Shown: one piece after another, positions 56,363-64,000 of the stretch
Layout: the number at the start of each line of letters is the position of its first letter
Position numbering within the stretch: the stretch's first letter is position 1
NCBI RefSeq assembly: GCF_035920345.1
Contig: NZ_CP109149.1
Span: 2,294,001 to 2,358,000, forward strand
Length of the DNA: 64,000 nucleotides
Source: Nocardia vinacea
Lineage (GTDB): Bacteria; Actinomycetota; Actinomycetes; Mycobacteriales; Mycobacteriaceae
Reading direction: 5' to 3'
Notes under the pieces: generated by a model
Database searches by the model: none
What the model was told of the DNA's origin: nothing
The model's input: the letters and a program-made list of their open reading frames with translations, nothing else
Made by a program: the position numbers and the translations under genes

Positions 56363-56599
56363 TTATGAACCAAGGAAGAGGCGTTCGCACGGAAGGCGCG
56401 GATAGCGACTGGTGTCGCCGAGGTCGATGGTGACCGCGTCGGCGTGGTGCCGCCGCTGGTGCTCACGCGTGAATATCAGCGCGGCGGTAAGGCAGGCGGC
56501 GTAGTCGAGGCGCACGCCGTGCAGGAATACGCTGAGGTGTACATCCGGTTCGTCGGGACGAGGCGAAACCCCTTTGGGTTCATGATGTTTCGGACTCAC
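56363..56599 (-). CDS. Small hypothetical protein coupled to the upstream gene
   Basis: 78 residues from GTG 56599, which overlaps the stop of the preceding gene (GTGA). The central part (LHGVRLDYAACLTAALIFTREHQRRHHADAV) looks like a folded helix-strand unit; ends PRLPCERLFLGS. No family recognised. Translational coupling to the gene at 56596-56946 is the main evidence that it is real. The 195 bases between it and the UvrA-like start hold nothing clear. Confidence 0.5.
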   Translation of the reverse strand: MSPKHHEPKGVSPRPDEPDVHLSVFLHGVRLDYAACLTAALIFTREHQRRHHADAVTIDLGDTSRYPRLPCERLFLGS

Positions 56600-56946
56600 G
56601 ACTCCTCGATGTCGCGAACATCTGTGGGATGAATGGTGATTGCGTCGGCGTGGTCGAGATCAGCGTCCGAATCGGAAGCCCATCCGTCCTCGTCGACCGG
56701 CAACACCGAGCCGTCCGCCCCATGAAACATCGGACGGCTATCGACGGGAGCACGGTCGAGTTTCTGGTGGGTGTCTTCGTGAAAGTCCGCGAGCAGACGA
56801 CGCACGGATGGAGCTATTCGCGGGCCTGCCCACTCGCGGACGGCGGCCGCGACTTGCTCGACCAGCTCGGGCGGTGCGCCGCTGTACTCGACTGGCGGCC
56901 CGATGAACGGATCTCGTTGTGGAAGCTCTCGTTTCGGCTCGGACAT
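56596..56946 (-). CDS. Hypothetical protein divergent from the XRE-DUF397 module
   Basis: 116 residues from ATG 56946. Opens MSEPKRELPQRDPFIGPP, with an amphipathic helix (PELVEQVAAAVREWAGPRIAPSVRRLLADFHEDTHQKL) and an acidic C-terminal part ending in DADLDHADAITIHPTDV. No family recognised. Starts 155 bases from the divergent XRE regulator, the usual place for genes controlled by such a regulator. Leads a two-gene operon with 56363. Confidence 0.6.
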   Translation of the reverse strand: MSEPKRELPQRDPFIGPPVEYSGAPPELVEQVAAAVREWAGPRIAPSVRRLLADFHEDTHQKLDRAPVDSRPMFHGADGSVLPVDEDGWASDSDADLDHADAITIHPTDVRDIEES

Positions 56947-57025
56947 GACGCAAAGGGTGTGTCAAGTGCCAACGTTCGGGCAGGCGCAATTGCGAACTGG
57001 CGAAACTCAAGTGAAAGCGCAGTAA

Positions 57026-57067
57026 TCCTTCCGCTGACACAGTTACGCTCCTTCCGCCACGGAAGGA
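57026..57067. promoter_or_regulatory. tccttccgc repeats in the divergent XRE promoter
   Basis: tccttccgc occurs at 57026-57034 and 57049-57057, and the second copy forms an inverted repeat (tccttcc / ggaagga, 57049-57067, 5-base spacer). The region is 35-75 bases before the XRE start and 80-120 from the divergent hypothetical gene. Candidate autoregulatory site. Confidence 0.35.
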
Positions 57068-57101
57068 AGCTGCATCGCAAGCCGGAAGGGGATCGCAAGG
57101 G

Positions 57102-58013
57102 GTGACCACCGAAGACGATGATGGGCCAGAGGACAACGGAACCACATTGCCGCGTAGGCAACTGGGCCGTTTATTGCGAGAAGCACGGACGCGGGCGGGC
57201 CTGAGCTTGGAGGTGGCCGCGCGAACACTCGGCTGGGGTAACGCAACGATTAGCAGACTGGAGAACGGCCGCAACAAGACCGTCAGGGCGACAGATCTTG
57301 ATGCCCTGGGTGGGCTGTACGGGATCGACGCGGAAGACCTTGTGGCTTGGAAGGAGCTTGCGGGACAGGCCCCGGTCCGGTCCTGGCTGCGCACCTACAG
57401 CGACCTACTGGAACCGAAGTTCAACACCTACATCGAACTCGAATCCGCCGCAAGCGAATTGGCTATATTTCAGCCGCTCATCATCCCCGGTCTGCTCCAA
57501 ACTCACGACTACGCGCAGGCCATGAACCGAGCTAAGCGGCCGCGAATCCCGGACGAGGGGTTGGAACGGGTGGCAGCGGTTCTTGCGCGGCGTCAGAATC
57601 TGCTCACGCGGCCCCGGAACCCGTGCAAGCTCACGGCCGTGATCCACGAGAACGCGCTGCGGACCATCATCGGCGGCGCACAGGTGATGGCTGATCAGTG
57701 CAGGCACGCGGCGGACATGAGTACGCTCGACAACATCGAGGTACGCATACTCAGGCAAGAAGCTGGCTTGCCGATTGGCAGGCTGGTCACCCCATTCATC
57801 GTGATGACCTTCCCGAAGGACGGACAAGGCAAACCGGTGGAACCGGCGGTCGTCTACGCGGAAAGTTACACAGGGGATGCGTACCTGGAGAAGCGCGACG
57901 ACGTGCAGCGCTGTCGGCACACGTTCCGTACGTTGGCCGGGGCGACGATGGACGCTCGCTCGAGCCGCACCCTATTGAGAGAGATGGCGAGGAGTTACAA
58001 CTGTGAACGCTGA
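57102..58013 (+). CDS. XRE-family regulator with DUF5753 domain
   Basis: 303 residues from GTG 57102 with AAGG upstream. N-terminal helix-turn-helix (LGRLLREARTRAGLSLEVAARTLGWGNATISRLENGRN) and the DUF5753 region that follows it in actinobacteria (IIPGLLQTHDYAQAM, RQNLLTRPRNP, YAESYTGDAYLE). These are Streptomyces/Nocardia paired regulators of the WhiJ-like class. Its 3' end overlaps the first DUF397 gene by 11 bases, the standard partner arrangement. Confidence 0.93.
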   Translation: MTTEDDDGPEDNGTTLPRRQLGRLLREARTRAGLSLEVAARTLGWGNATISRLENGRNKTVRATDLDALGGLYGIDAEDLVAWKELAGQAPVRSWLRTYSDLLEPKFNTYIELESAASELAIFQPLIIPGLLQTHDYAQAMNRAKRPRIPDEGLERVAAVLARRQNLLTRPRNPCKLTAVIHENALRTIIGGAQVMADQCRHAADMSTLDNIEVRILRQEAGLPIGRLVTPFIVMTFPKDGQGKPVEPAVVYAESYTGDAYLEKRDDVQRCRHTFRTLAGATMDARSSRTLLREMARSYNCER

Positions 58014-58218
58014 AGTCGACCTAGCAGGGGCGAAGTGGTTCAAATCAAGCCGCAGCTCGGGGACCAGCGGCGAATGCGTGGAGGTTGCCTGGCTCGACGG
58101 GGGCGCGGTCGGTGTACGTGACTCGAAGAACCCCACCCGCGCGGCGCTGGTGTTCACTCCGTCCGAGTGGGACGCCTTCACCGCAGGCGTGAACGACGGC
58201 GAGTTCGACCGTCCGTAA
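58003..58218 (+). CDS. DUF397 protein
   Basis: 71 residues from GTG 58003. Entire DUF397 domain: AKWFKSSRSSGTSGECVEVAW, VGVRDSKNPTRAALVFTPSEWDAF. Partner of the XRE/DUF5753 regulator; in related pairs the DUF397 protein modulates the regulator. A second copy follows 32 bases later. Confidence 0.93.
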   Translation: MNAEVDLAGAKWFKSSRSSGTSGECVEVAWLDGGAVGVRDSKNPTRAALVFTPSEWDAFTAGVNDGEFDRP

Positions 58219-58250
58219 GTCCCGATTCCCGATAGAGATAGCAAGGAGTC

Positions 58251-58469
58251 ATGGCAGTGAATCTTGATGGCGACCTGGCTGGCGCGCAGTGGTTCAAGTC
58301 CCGACGCAGTGAAGCCGGAAAAGACTGCGTTGAGGTGGCCTTCCTCGACGGCGGCCACGTCGGCATCCGGGACTCGAAAAACCCGACCGGCCCCGCGCTT
58401 GTCTTCACGCCCGGCGAGTGGGACGCCTTCACCGCTGGCATGAACGATGGTGAGTTCGACCGCACGTAG
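58251..58469 (+). CDS. Second DUF397 protein (tandem copy)
   Basis: 72 residues from ATG 58251 with AAGGAG upstream. Close paralogue of the preceding DUF397 protein: AQWFKSRRSEAGKDCVEVAF, HVGIRDSKNPTGPALVFTPGEWDAF. The two coding regions share long nearly identical DNA near their 3' ends, so it is a recent duplication. A strong terminator follows. Confidence 0.91.
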   Translation: MAVNLDGDLAGAQWFKSRRSEAGKDCVEVAFLDGGHVGIRDSKNPTGPALVFTPGEWDAFTAGMNDGEFDRT

Positions 58470-58480
58470 TCCCGAAATAG

Positions 58481-58521
58481 CAAAGCGGCCCTCAGTTTTC
58501 AATCTGCTGGGGGCCGCTTTG
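58481..58521. terminator. Strong rho-independent-like terminator hairpin
   Basis: 15-base arms (caaagcggccctcag at 58481, ctgggggccgctttg at 58507) pair throughout with one G-T wobble and an 11-base loop. Lies 11 bases after the last DUF397 stop and 26 bases from the end of the convergent lipoprotein gene, so it can serve both directions. Confidence 0.85.
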
Positions 58522-58546
58522 TGTGTCCGCTTGTCGCGTATTCGGA

Positions 58547-58861
58547 CTATTTGTTGAGGAAAATGCCTGCGATATCAGCCTTTTTGATCTGGGTGTCCTG
58601 ATTGACCTGGGCACCGCACAGCAGGTCCACCTGGATCATCGTGGCGTCGACCGCCGTGCCCGCGGGCTCGTGATCATCGTTGGTCTGCTGCTTGATGAAT
58701 TTGGTGATCGTCGTGCGTTTGGTGTCCTGATCCTGTTTGACGTAGTCGCGGCAGGTGGTGTCACCACCTTGGTTGAGCGCCCGCTCGATATCGGTGCATC
58801 CGGCCAGCAGTGCCGCGACCGCCGCGACCCCGAGTCCGGTGCGTAAGAGCGTGGCGTTCAT
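58547..58861 (-). CDS. Small lipoprotein, HdeA-like
   Basis: 104 residues from ATG 58861. Lipoprotein signal with lipobox LLAGC at about 20-24. The mature domain has a TCRDYVKQDQDTK opening and a later VDLLCGAQV, two cysteines spaced as in HdeA-type acid-stress chaperones; family membership is a resemblance only. Membrane-attached outside the cytoplasm. Upstream gap of 70 bases to the phosphodiesterase gene on the same strand. Confidence 0.8.
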   Translation of the reverse strand: MNATLLRTGLGVAAVAALLAGCTDIERALNQGGDTTCRDYVKQDQDTKRTTITKFIKQQTNDDHEPAGTAVDATMIQVDLLCGAQVNQDTQIKKADIAGIFLNK

Positions 58862-58933
58862 AGAGATCCTCCTGGCGGTTCGGCGGGCGACCATGCCCGC
58901 GACAACGCCGTACAGCCTAGGGCAACGGCGCGG

Positions 58934-60076
58934 TTACGGTCGGAACGTGCACAGCGGCACATTCATCTCCGCCGATGTGAGCGAACCATGATGGCCGATC
59001 AGCATGGACTCGAGCGGTTCGGCACCGGTGCGCACGACGCCGCGCAGACCACTTGCCGCGACCACGAGATCGCCGATGCGCTGGGCGATATGCGGTGCCA
59101 CGGTGGGGCCGAACCAGCCGCGATCTATCGCCTCGGTGCGGGGGATGACATCGAAGTCGGCGCCGAGGTATTCCCGCCAGGTCGCCGCCACATCGGCGGT
59201 CGCGCCGTCGGCGGTGAAGACATGGCGGGCGCGCGGTTCGCCACCGAGTAGGCATACGCCCTCGCGCAGTACCTCGATTTTGTCGTAGTCGACGCGGTCG
59301 ACGAGTTCCACCATGCCGTGGTCGGCGGTCACGATGAGCGCGGCGTCGGGTGGCAGATGTTCGGCGATGGTGGCAGCCAGCCGGTCGACGTGCGCGAGCT
59401 CCAAAAGCCAAGCGTCCGAGGATGGTCCGCGCACATGACCGGTCGTGTCGAGGTTGCCGTGGTAGGCGTAGACCAGCGAGCGCGGGCCCGCGCGCAATGC
59501 GATGGCGACGCCGTCGACGAAATCGCCGACAGAAACATAGGGGCGGAATTCGCAGCCGCGCAGCACCGCCCTGGTCAGCCCGGACCCCGCCTGTAGACGC
59601 GGCGCGACCTGGGCCACCGCAATACCGTCGGCCGCGGCGCGCTCGAAAACCGTGGCGGTGGGCTGGAATTGCTCCGGCACCAGATCCTGCAGCAGGTCGA
59701 TCTTCGGTCCCGCGCCGTGTAGCCGCCAGGTCAGCGCATTCACCAGCCGGTCGTAGCCGGGCACGTGTATCAGGTATCCGGTGAACCCGTGTTCGCCGGG
59801 CGGCACGCCGACGCCGAGTGAGCTCAGGCTGACCGTCGTCGTGCTCGGGAAGCCCGCCGTCAGCGTGCGCTGCGCCAGTGCCGACAGGAATGGCGCCGCA
59901 TCGGAATTCGCGGCGAGTGCGTCCGCGCCGAGACCGTCGATCAGCAGCACGCAGATCCGGTCGGCGGCGAGCGCGAGGCCGAGCCGGTCGACCTCGCCGG
60001 GCACGCCGAGCCCGGCGAGGAGGGATGGAAACAGATCAGCCAGGGAGCCCGTGCCGTAACGGGGCGTGGTGAACAC
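58934..60076 (-). CDS. Alkaline-phosphatase-superfamily phosphodiesterase/nucleotide pyrophosphatase
   Basis: 380 residues from GTG 60076; longer frames run into the neighbouring gene. Type I phosphodiesterase fold: VLLIDGLGADAL, nucleophile Thr in GFPSTTTVSLSSL, HGNLDTTGHVRG, TADHGMVEL and IGHHGS near the C-terminus, the five zinc/catalytic motifs. No signal peptide, so cytoplasmic. Hydrolyses phosphodiester or pyrophosphate bonds in nucleotides or lipids; substrate unknown. Starts 14 bases after the SnoaL gene stop. Confidence 0.9.
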   Translation of the reverse strand: MFTTPRYGTGSLADLFPSLLAGLGVPGEVDRLGLALAADRICVLLIDGLGADALAANSDAAPFLSALAQRTLTAGFPSTTTVSLSSLGVGVPPGEHGFTGYLIHVPGYDRLVNALTWRLHGAGPKIDLLQDLVPEQFQPTATVFERAAADGIAVAQVAPRLQAGSGLTRAVLRGCEFRPYVSVGDFVDGVAIALRAGPRSLVYAYHGNLDTTGHVRGPSSDAWLLELAHVDRLAATIAEHLPPDAALIVTADHGMVELVDRVDYDKIEVLREGVCLLGGEPRARHVFTADGATADVAATWREYLGADFDVIPRTEAIDRGWFGPTVAPHIAQRIGDLVVAASGLRGVVRTGAEPLESMLIGHHGSLTSAEMNVPLCTFRP

Positions 60077-60090
60077 GAACTCGAGGGTAC

Positions 60091-60402
60091 TCAGGCCTGG
60101 CCGGTCTCGAATCGACTGATTTTGCTGTCGCGGACGGTGAAGCGCCACGTGGTGCGCATCGAACCCCAGCGGGAATTCGTGTAGTCGGCAACCAGTTCGG
60201 TGCCGTGGTCGCCGATCGATTCGACATTCATGCGCCCATTGCTGCCGAAGATCTCGGAGTCGGTCCACTGGACGAGATTGCGCTCCACACCGTCATCGGA
60301 CATGGTCGCGTCGTCGGTGAGGATGGCGTAGAAGCGGTCCTGATCGCTGTCGTTGAGCGCGGTGACGAATTCCTGGACTGTGGGATCGAGCTGCTGTGTC
60401 AT
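60091..60402 (-). CDS. SnoaL-like NTF2-fold protein
   Basis: 103 residues from ATG 60402 with GAGAGGGA upstream. NTF2-fold elements VQEFVTALNDSDQDRFYAILTDDATMSDDG and TWRFTVRDSKISRFETGQ. Short version of the family. Upstream of the phosphodiesterase in the same direction. Function unknown. Confidence 0.8.
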   Translation of the reverse strand: MTQQLDPTVQEFVTALNDSDQDRFYAILTDDATMSDDGVERNLVQWTDSEIFGSNGRMNVESIGDHGTELVADYTNSRWGSMRTTWRFTVRDSKISRFETGQA

Positions 60403-60487
60403 CGGAACATCCCTCTCGAAGAGTGCGGGTGCATCGGAGGAGCAAACGTTCGGCTTCACTCTAGTGGCGTGCGCGCTCGCGCGGGTG

Positions 60488-61105
60488 TCACGCGCCGGGG
60501 CCGACCAGCGCGGTGAAGGTGCGCATGATGTCCTCGACCAGCGTGGGCGCGGTGGTGCCGAGTTGGATGCTGCGCTTTTCGAGTTGACCGTCCAGCCACA
60601 GCGAGGCCATGCCGTGCGCCAAGCTCCACCACATGACGGCCAGCGTGTCGGCTTTGTCGGCGGGCAGCAATCCCGCGGCGACGGCTTCGGCGATGGTATC
60701 GGCGAGGACATCGAAGGCCGCGTCGCCCGCCGCCGCCGCATCCGGATGCTTATCGGGTTGCGAGAGTTCCGGGCGGAACATGAGACGGAAGTAGCCGGGA
60801 TTTTCCTGGGAGAACCGCACATAGGTTTCGGCCAGCGCGGTCAACGCTTGCAGCGGTGTGCCGGCGGCGGCGCGCGCGGCGGCCAAGTCGCTGCCGAGCC
60901 GTCGGAAACCCTGAGTCGACAGAGCGGCGAGCAGGGCCGAGCGATCAGCGAAATGGTGGTACGGCGCGCCGGTGCTCACGCCCGCCTCGCGGGCCACCCG
61001 CCGCAGGCTCACCGCGCCGAGGCCCTCGGTCTCGATCAGCCGCAGGCAGGCGGCGAGGAGCGTGTCGCGCAGCGCGCCGTGATGGTAACTGGTCCGCGTC
61101 ACCAA
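60488..61105 (-). CDS. TetR-family regulator (WHG type)
   Basis: 205 residues. Helix-turn-helix RVAREAGVSTGAPYHHFADRSALLAAL, with the YHHGALRDTLLAACL N-terminus and a helical C-terminal domain that fit the TetR_C_WHG group. Divergent from a reductase across 108 bases holding a perfect palindrome. Ligand unknown. Confidence 0.92.
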   Translation of the reverse strand: MVTRTSYHHGALRDTLLAACLRLIETEGLGAVSLRRVAREAGVSTGAPYHHFADRSALLAALSTQGFRRLGSDLAAARAAAGTPLQALTALAETYVRFSQENPGYFRLMFRPELSQPDKHPDAAAAGDAAFDVLADTIAEAVAAGLLPADKADTLAVMWWSLAHGMASLWLDGQLEKRSIQLGTTAPTLVEDIMRTFTALVGPGA

Positions 61106-61156
61106 TCGAGCGTATTCGACGCCTGCTGGACAGCCTAACTATGCAGTGCTTAGATG

Positions 61157-61175
61157 ATCTGAGCGGCGCTCAGAT
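61157..61175. promoter_or_regulatory. Perfect 9-base inverted repeat, TetR operator
   Basis: atctgagcg and cgctcagat flank one central base at 61157-61175, between the TetR gene (start 61105) and the reductase (start 61214). Symmetry and position fit a TetR dimer site acting on both promoters. Confidence 0.65.
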
Positions 61176-61213
61176 GGGCTGGCCGCCATCCCTCCTTCGA
61201 AGCGGGTAAGCAT

Positions 61214-62263
61214 ATGAGCTCACAGGTACTCGTAACCGGCGCAACAGGATTCGTCGCTGGACACGTCATCGCCGAACTGCTCGAGCACGGATATGCCGTG
61301 CGTGGCACGGTTCGCGACCTCGGAAAAGCGGATAAACGCGCACATCTGGTGGCACTCGCGGATCGGCTCGGCGGCGAGTTGGAGTTCGTCGCGGTGGATC
61401 TCAACGACGATGCGGGCTGGGCGGCGGCCGTTTCGGGCTGCGCGTTCGTCCTGCACGTGGCATCACCGTTTCCGGCGACGCCACCGGACGACGAACGGGA
61501 ACTGATCGATACCGCGGTCGACGGGACATTGCGAGTGTTGCGGGCGTGTGCGGACAGTGGTGTTCAGCGGGTCGTGCTCACCTCCTCGATCGCCGCGATC
61601 ACCTATGGTCACGAGACGGATGCGGTGCGCACCGAGGCCGATTGGTCGGTGGTCGAACGTAGTGCGGCCTATCAGAAGAGCAAGACGCTGGCCGAGCGGG
61701 CGGCGTGGGATTTCGCCGCGGATTCGGACCTCGAGCTGGTGGTGGTGAATCCCGGAATGGTGTTGGGGCCGTTGCAATCCGCGGCGACGAGCACCTCGCA
61801 CGAGCCGGTGCGCCGACTGCTCGCCCGGGATGCGCCGGGTTCACCGCGGGTGGGATGGGCAGTGGTGGATGTGCGGGATCTCGCAGTGGCGCATCGGCTG
61901 GCGCTGGAGGCTCCCGGCGCGGTCGGGAATCGGTATATCTGCGCGGGCGAACATGTCTGGATGGCGGATATGGGGCGTACGTTGGCCCAGGAGTTCGGGC
62001 CGCGTGGATACCGGGTACCGACTCGGGTGATCCCCGATGTTCTCGTGCGGGCGATTGCATTGTTCGACAAGGGGATTCGATTGACAGTGCCGATGTTGGG
62101 TCGTACCGAGCAGCTCAGCTCCGAGAAAGCGCGGCGGGAACTCGGATGGTCGATGCGGCCGGTGCGGGAGACGGTGCTGGATACCGCGGAGAGTTTGATC
62201 GAGTTCGGCGTCGTGCCACGGGCTGCCGACGCGGCGGCGCGTCGGACAGCCGTGAATGCGTAG
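61214..62263 (+). CDS. NAD-dependent epimerase/dihydroflavonol-4-reductase-like protein
   Basis: 349 residues. Extended SDR: VLVTGATGFVAGHVI, HVASPFP, TSSIAAI, YQKSK, VNPGMVLGP. The TSS..YQKSK catalytic pair is intact. Related to cinnamoyl-CoA and dihydroflavonol reductases and to 3-beta-hydroxysteroid dehydrogenases, so it probably reduces a carbonyl of an aromatic or steroid-like substrate. Controlled by the divergent TetR. Confidence 0.92.
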   Translation: MSSQVLVTGATGFVAGHVIAELLEHGYAVRGTVRDLGKADKRAHLVALADRLGGELEFVAVDLNDDAGWAAAVSGCAFVLHVASPFPATPPDDERELIDTAVDGTLRVLRACADSGVQRVVLTSSIAAITYGHETDAVRTEADWSVVERSAAYQKSKTLAERAAWDFAADSDLELVVVNPGMVLGPLQSAATSTSHEPVRRLLARDAPGSPRVGWAVVDVRDLAVAHRLALEAPGAVGNRYICAGEHVWMADMGRTLAQEFGPRGYRVPTRVIPDVLVRAIALFDKGIRLTVPMLGRTEQLSSEKARRELGWSMRPVRETVLDTAESLIEFGVVPRAADAAARRTAVNA

Positions 62264-62272
62264 GGCGGGGCC

Positions 62273-62488
62273 ATGCTGATCGCGACACTCATCATCGGCA
62301 CCATCGGTTTGGTGCGACGCTGGTTGGGGAGGCGGACACCGGAGACGAAATCCGGTGCGCCGCAATGGCGAAATGCGGTGCGCCGGATCATCGGGTCGGT
62401 CAGGTTGCGGCGACCGGGTCCGGCATTGGCGGCGGTGATGACGTTGGCCGGGATGATTTGGGTGGGACTGGCGCTCGCGCCGTGCTGA
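62273..62488 (+). CDS. Small membrane protein (hypothetical)
   Basis: 71 residues. Two hydrophobic segments (LIATLIIGTIGLV; ALAAVMTLAGMIWVGLAL) flank a very basic middle. Starts 9 bases after the reductase stop with GCGGGGC upstream. No family recognised; the basic composition also fits chance coding in high-GC DNA. Confidence 0.45.
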   Translation: MLIATLIIGTIGLVRRWLGRRTPETKSGAPQWRNAVRRIIGSVRLRRPGPALAAVMTLAGMIWVGLALAPC

Positions 62489-62514
62489 TCGGTTCGGCCT
62501 GGTAGACAGAAAGG

Positions 62515-63402
62515 GTGACGGCTGCGCGACGCAAGTTCCGGTTCGGTGTCACTCTGCTCGCTCCCGCTTCGCGGGCGGAGTGGATACAGAAGTGTCGCAG
62601 GGCCGAGGAACTCGGGTACGACGTGGTCGGTGTGGCCGACCATCTGGGGTTGCCCGCGCCGTTTCCGGCAATGATTCTCGCGGCCGAGGCGACCGAGCGG
62701 GTTCGGTTGACGACGTTCGTATTGAATACGCCGTTCTACAACGCGGCGCTCTTGGCGCGCGAGGCCGCGACGGCCGATCAACTCACCGATGGACGGGTCG
62801 AGTTGGGACTCGGAGCCGGGTATGTCCGGGAGGAATTCGAAACGGCCGGAATCACTTTCGAGAGCGCGGGCAAGCGGGTCGAGCAGTTGGCGGCGACCGC
62901 GGCGACATTGCGGCGGTTGTTCGCCGATCCCGAGTATCAGCCCCGGCCCGCGCAGCCCTCGGGTCCGCCACTGGTCATCGCCGGTTGGGGCGATCGGCTG
63001 CTGCGGGTCGCGGCCGAATATGCCGATATCGTCGCGCTGCCGGGTGCCGCTCCGGCGTACAACGGTGGACCACTGCAGTTCGTCGGACCCGCCGCCACCG
63101 ATGCGCGGATGGCGTACCTGCGGGAGTTGCTCGGGTCACGGGCCGAGGAGGTCGAGCTGAATATCCTGCTGCAGCGGGTAATTCCACCGGAGGAACGGTC
63201 GGCCGCATTGGAACTGTATGGGCCGCATCTGCCCACCGATGTCGCCGACCGCCCAGAGGAGTTGCCCGCATTGCTGATCGGCACGGCGAAGGAAATGGCG
63301 CGGCAGTTGGAAGAGCGCCGGGAACGGTTCGGATTCAGCTACGTCTCTGTGCTGGAGACCAGCATGGAGCCGATGGGCGCGGTCATCGAACTGCTGCGCT
63401 GA
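62515..63402 (+). CDS. LLM-class F420-dependent oxidoreductase
   Basis: 295 residues from GTG 62515 with AAGGG upstream. Luciferase-like TIM barrel: FRFGVTLLAPASRAEW, YDVVGVADHLG, LTDGRVELGLGAGYV, FGFSYVSVLETSMEPM at the end. Actinobacterial members with the N-terminal FGV and DHLG motifs use F420H2 rather than FMN. Substrate unknown. Same direction as the preceding reductase. Confidence 0.92.
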   Translation: MTAARRKFRFGVTLLAPASRAEWIQKCRRAEELGYDVVGVADHLGLPAPFPAMILAAEATERVRLTTFVLNTPFYNAALLAREAATADQLTDGRVELGLGAGYVREEFETAGITFESAGKRVEQLAATAATLRRLFADPEYQPRPAQPSGPPLVIAGWGDRLLRVAAEYADIVALPGAAPAYNGGPLQFVGPAATDARMAYLRELLGSRAEEVELNILLQRVIPPEERSAALELYGPHLPTDVADRPEELPALLIGTAKEMARQLEERRERFGFSYVSVLETSMEPMGAVIELLR

Positions 63403-63425
63403 ATGCGGGGACACGCCACGGCAGG

Positions 63426-63851
63426 TCAGTCCGCGACATTGTGTGCGGCCAGCCAGTCGGCCGCCCGTTTGCGGGAAGCCCGACTCAGCCAGGCGTCCTG
63501 GATGACCTCCGCCAACTCCTGCCTGCTGAGTTCACCGATGCGGCTGCCGCGCACCAGGACCGATAGATGCCCGTCGAAATGCGGGGTGGTGAAGAACGGT
63601 GAATCCGGATCCTGTACCAGCGCGAGTTTGTCGGACTCCGAGGGCACCCAGATCACGATCACATCGGTATAGCGCTCACCGGTGTCCGGGTCGAAAGCGT
63701 CGGGGCGCGGATTGCGGAAGAAGACGAAGGATTTGCCGCCGACCTGGTACACCGCATTGCCGTGCGGTCCGTCCACCCGGTTGACGAACGGCATGCCGGT
63801 GGCCAGTTCGTGCACGTCGGCCACCTTGGCTCGTCGCGAAACTCTCGCCAT
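63426..63851 (-). CDS. MmcQ/YjbR-family protein
   Basis: 141 residues from ATG 63851. MmcQ/YjbR DNA-binding-like fold: VHELATGMPFVNRV, YQVGGKSFVFFRNPRP, DSPFFTTPHFDGHLSVLVRGSRIGELSRQELAEVIQDAWLSRASRKRAADWL. Small single-domain protein, function unknown in actinobacteria. The remaining 150 bases to the window end show no gene. Confidence 0.8.
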   Translation of the reverse strand: MARVSRRAKVADVHELATGMPFVNRVDGPHGNAVYQVGGKSFVFFRNPRPDAFDPDTGERYTDVIVIWVPSESDKLALVQDPDSPFFTTPHFDGHLSVLVRGSRIGELSRQELAEVIQDAWLSRASRKRAADWLAAHNVAD

Positions 63852-64000
63852 ATCAGCAGCGTAGACCGCAATCGCAGATCGGAGTTGAACCTTCAATGGA
63901 GGACGGTCGGTTTGCCGTCGAACTCTCGACGCAACCTATATGCGTACGCCATCATGAGATAGCGAATGTGAGCTCACACTAACGATGGGGTTAACGAGGT

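Overview
The window is 64 kb of high-GC DNA from a mycolic-acid-type actinobacterium, most likely Nocardia or a close relative. The lineage call rests on four things: a GlnX-GlnH-PknG operon, an MmpS-like protein, an EmbR-type SARP-FHA regulator paired with a PknH-like kinase, and XRE(DUF5753)-DUF397 pairs. GTG and TTG starts and 4-bp stop/start overlaps are common. No database was searched; family names come from motifs read in the sequence. No rRNA, tRNA, CRISPR array or complete insertion sequence was seen.

Region 1 (1-692): the tail of an ArsR repressor and an AHSA1-domain protein.

Region 2 (776-19108) is the centrepiece, about 18 kb of phospho-signalling genes. A minus-strand operon (9654 to 776) runs GlnX sensor, GlnH lipoprotein, coiled-coil protein, PknG-like kinase, PP2C phosphatase, vWA protein, FHA protein. 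All junctions overlap by 4 bp except one 4-bp gap. The kinase, phosphatase and FHA protein all carry N-terminal zinc ribbons. Beyond an IclR-type regulator lies a plus-strand operon (11031 to 17755): MmpS-like anchored protein, TerY/YegL-like vWA protein, membrane-anchored PP2C, YegI-like kinase with a DCD motif and C-terminal membrane anchor, FHA-FHA-ABC exporter, and a small hypothetical protein. A canonical Ser/Thr kinase is convergent with it. My inference is that amino-acid sensing by GlnH/GlnX and an envelope export system are controlled by two kinase/phosphatase/vWA triads read out through FHA domains.

Region 3 (19110-20140) is recombinant debris: a frameshifted serine recombinase, a 36-bp near-palindrome and a gene fragment.

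Region 4 (20141-42154) is mainly metabolic and regulatory: TetR/Gfo-Idh-MocA pair with a clear operator, SDR, MprF-like membrane protein, pentapeptide and NYN proteins, ECF42 sigma factor with its YCII partner, beta-lactamase-fold hydrolase, single-chain biotin-dependent acyl-CoA carboxylase facing a TetR gene across a 22-bp palindrome, quinone oxidoreductase, EthD protein, SigG-like sigma factor, Baeyer-Villiger monooxygenase, amino-acid permease, crotonase, and an internally deleted PaaK-like ligase.

Region 5 (42340-46336): EmbR-like regulator convergent with a sensor kinase whose outer domain is a tandem duplication, then a HAD hydrolase.

Region 6 (46333-63851): TetR/acyl-CoA dehydrogenase/SDR cluster, XRE regulator, HxlR/NmrA divergent pair, arginase-fold protein, short UvrA-like ATPase, XRE-DUF397-DUF397 module with a strong terminator, lipoprotein, phosphodiesterase, SnoaL protein, TetR and reductase across a palindrome, F420-type oxidoreductase and an MmcQ/YjbR protein.
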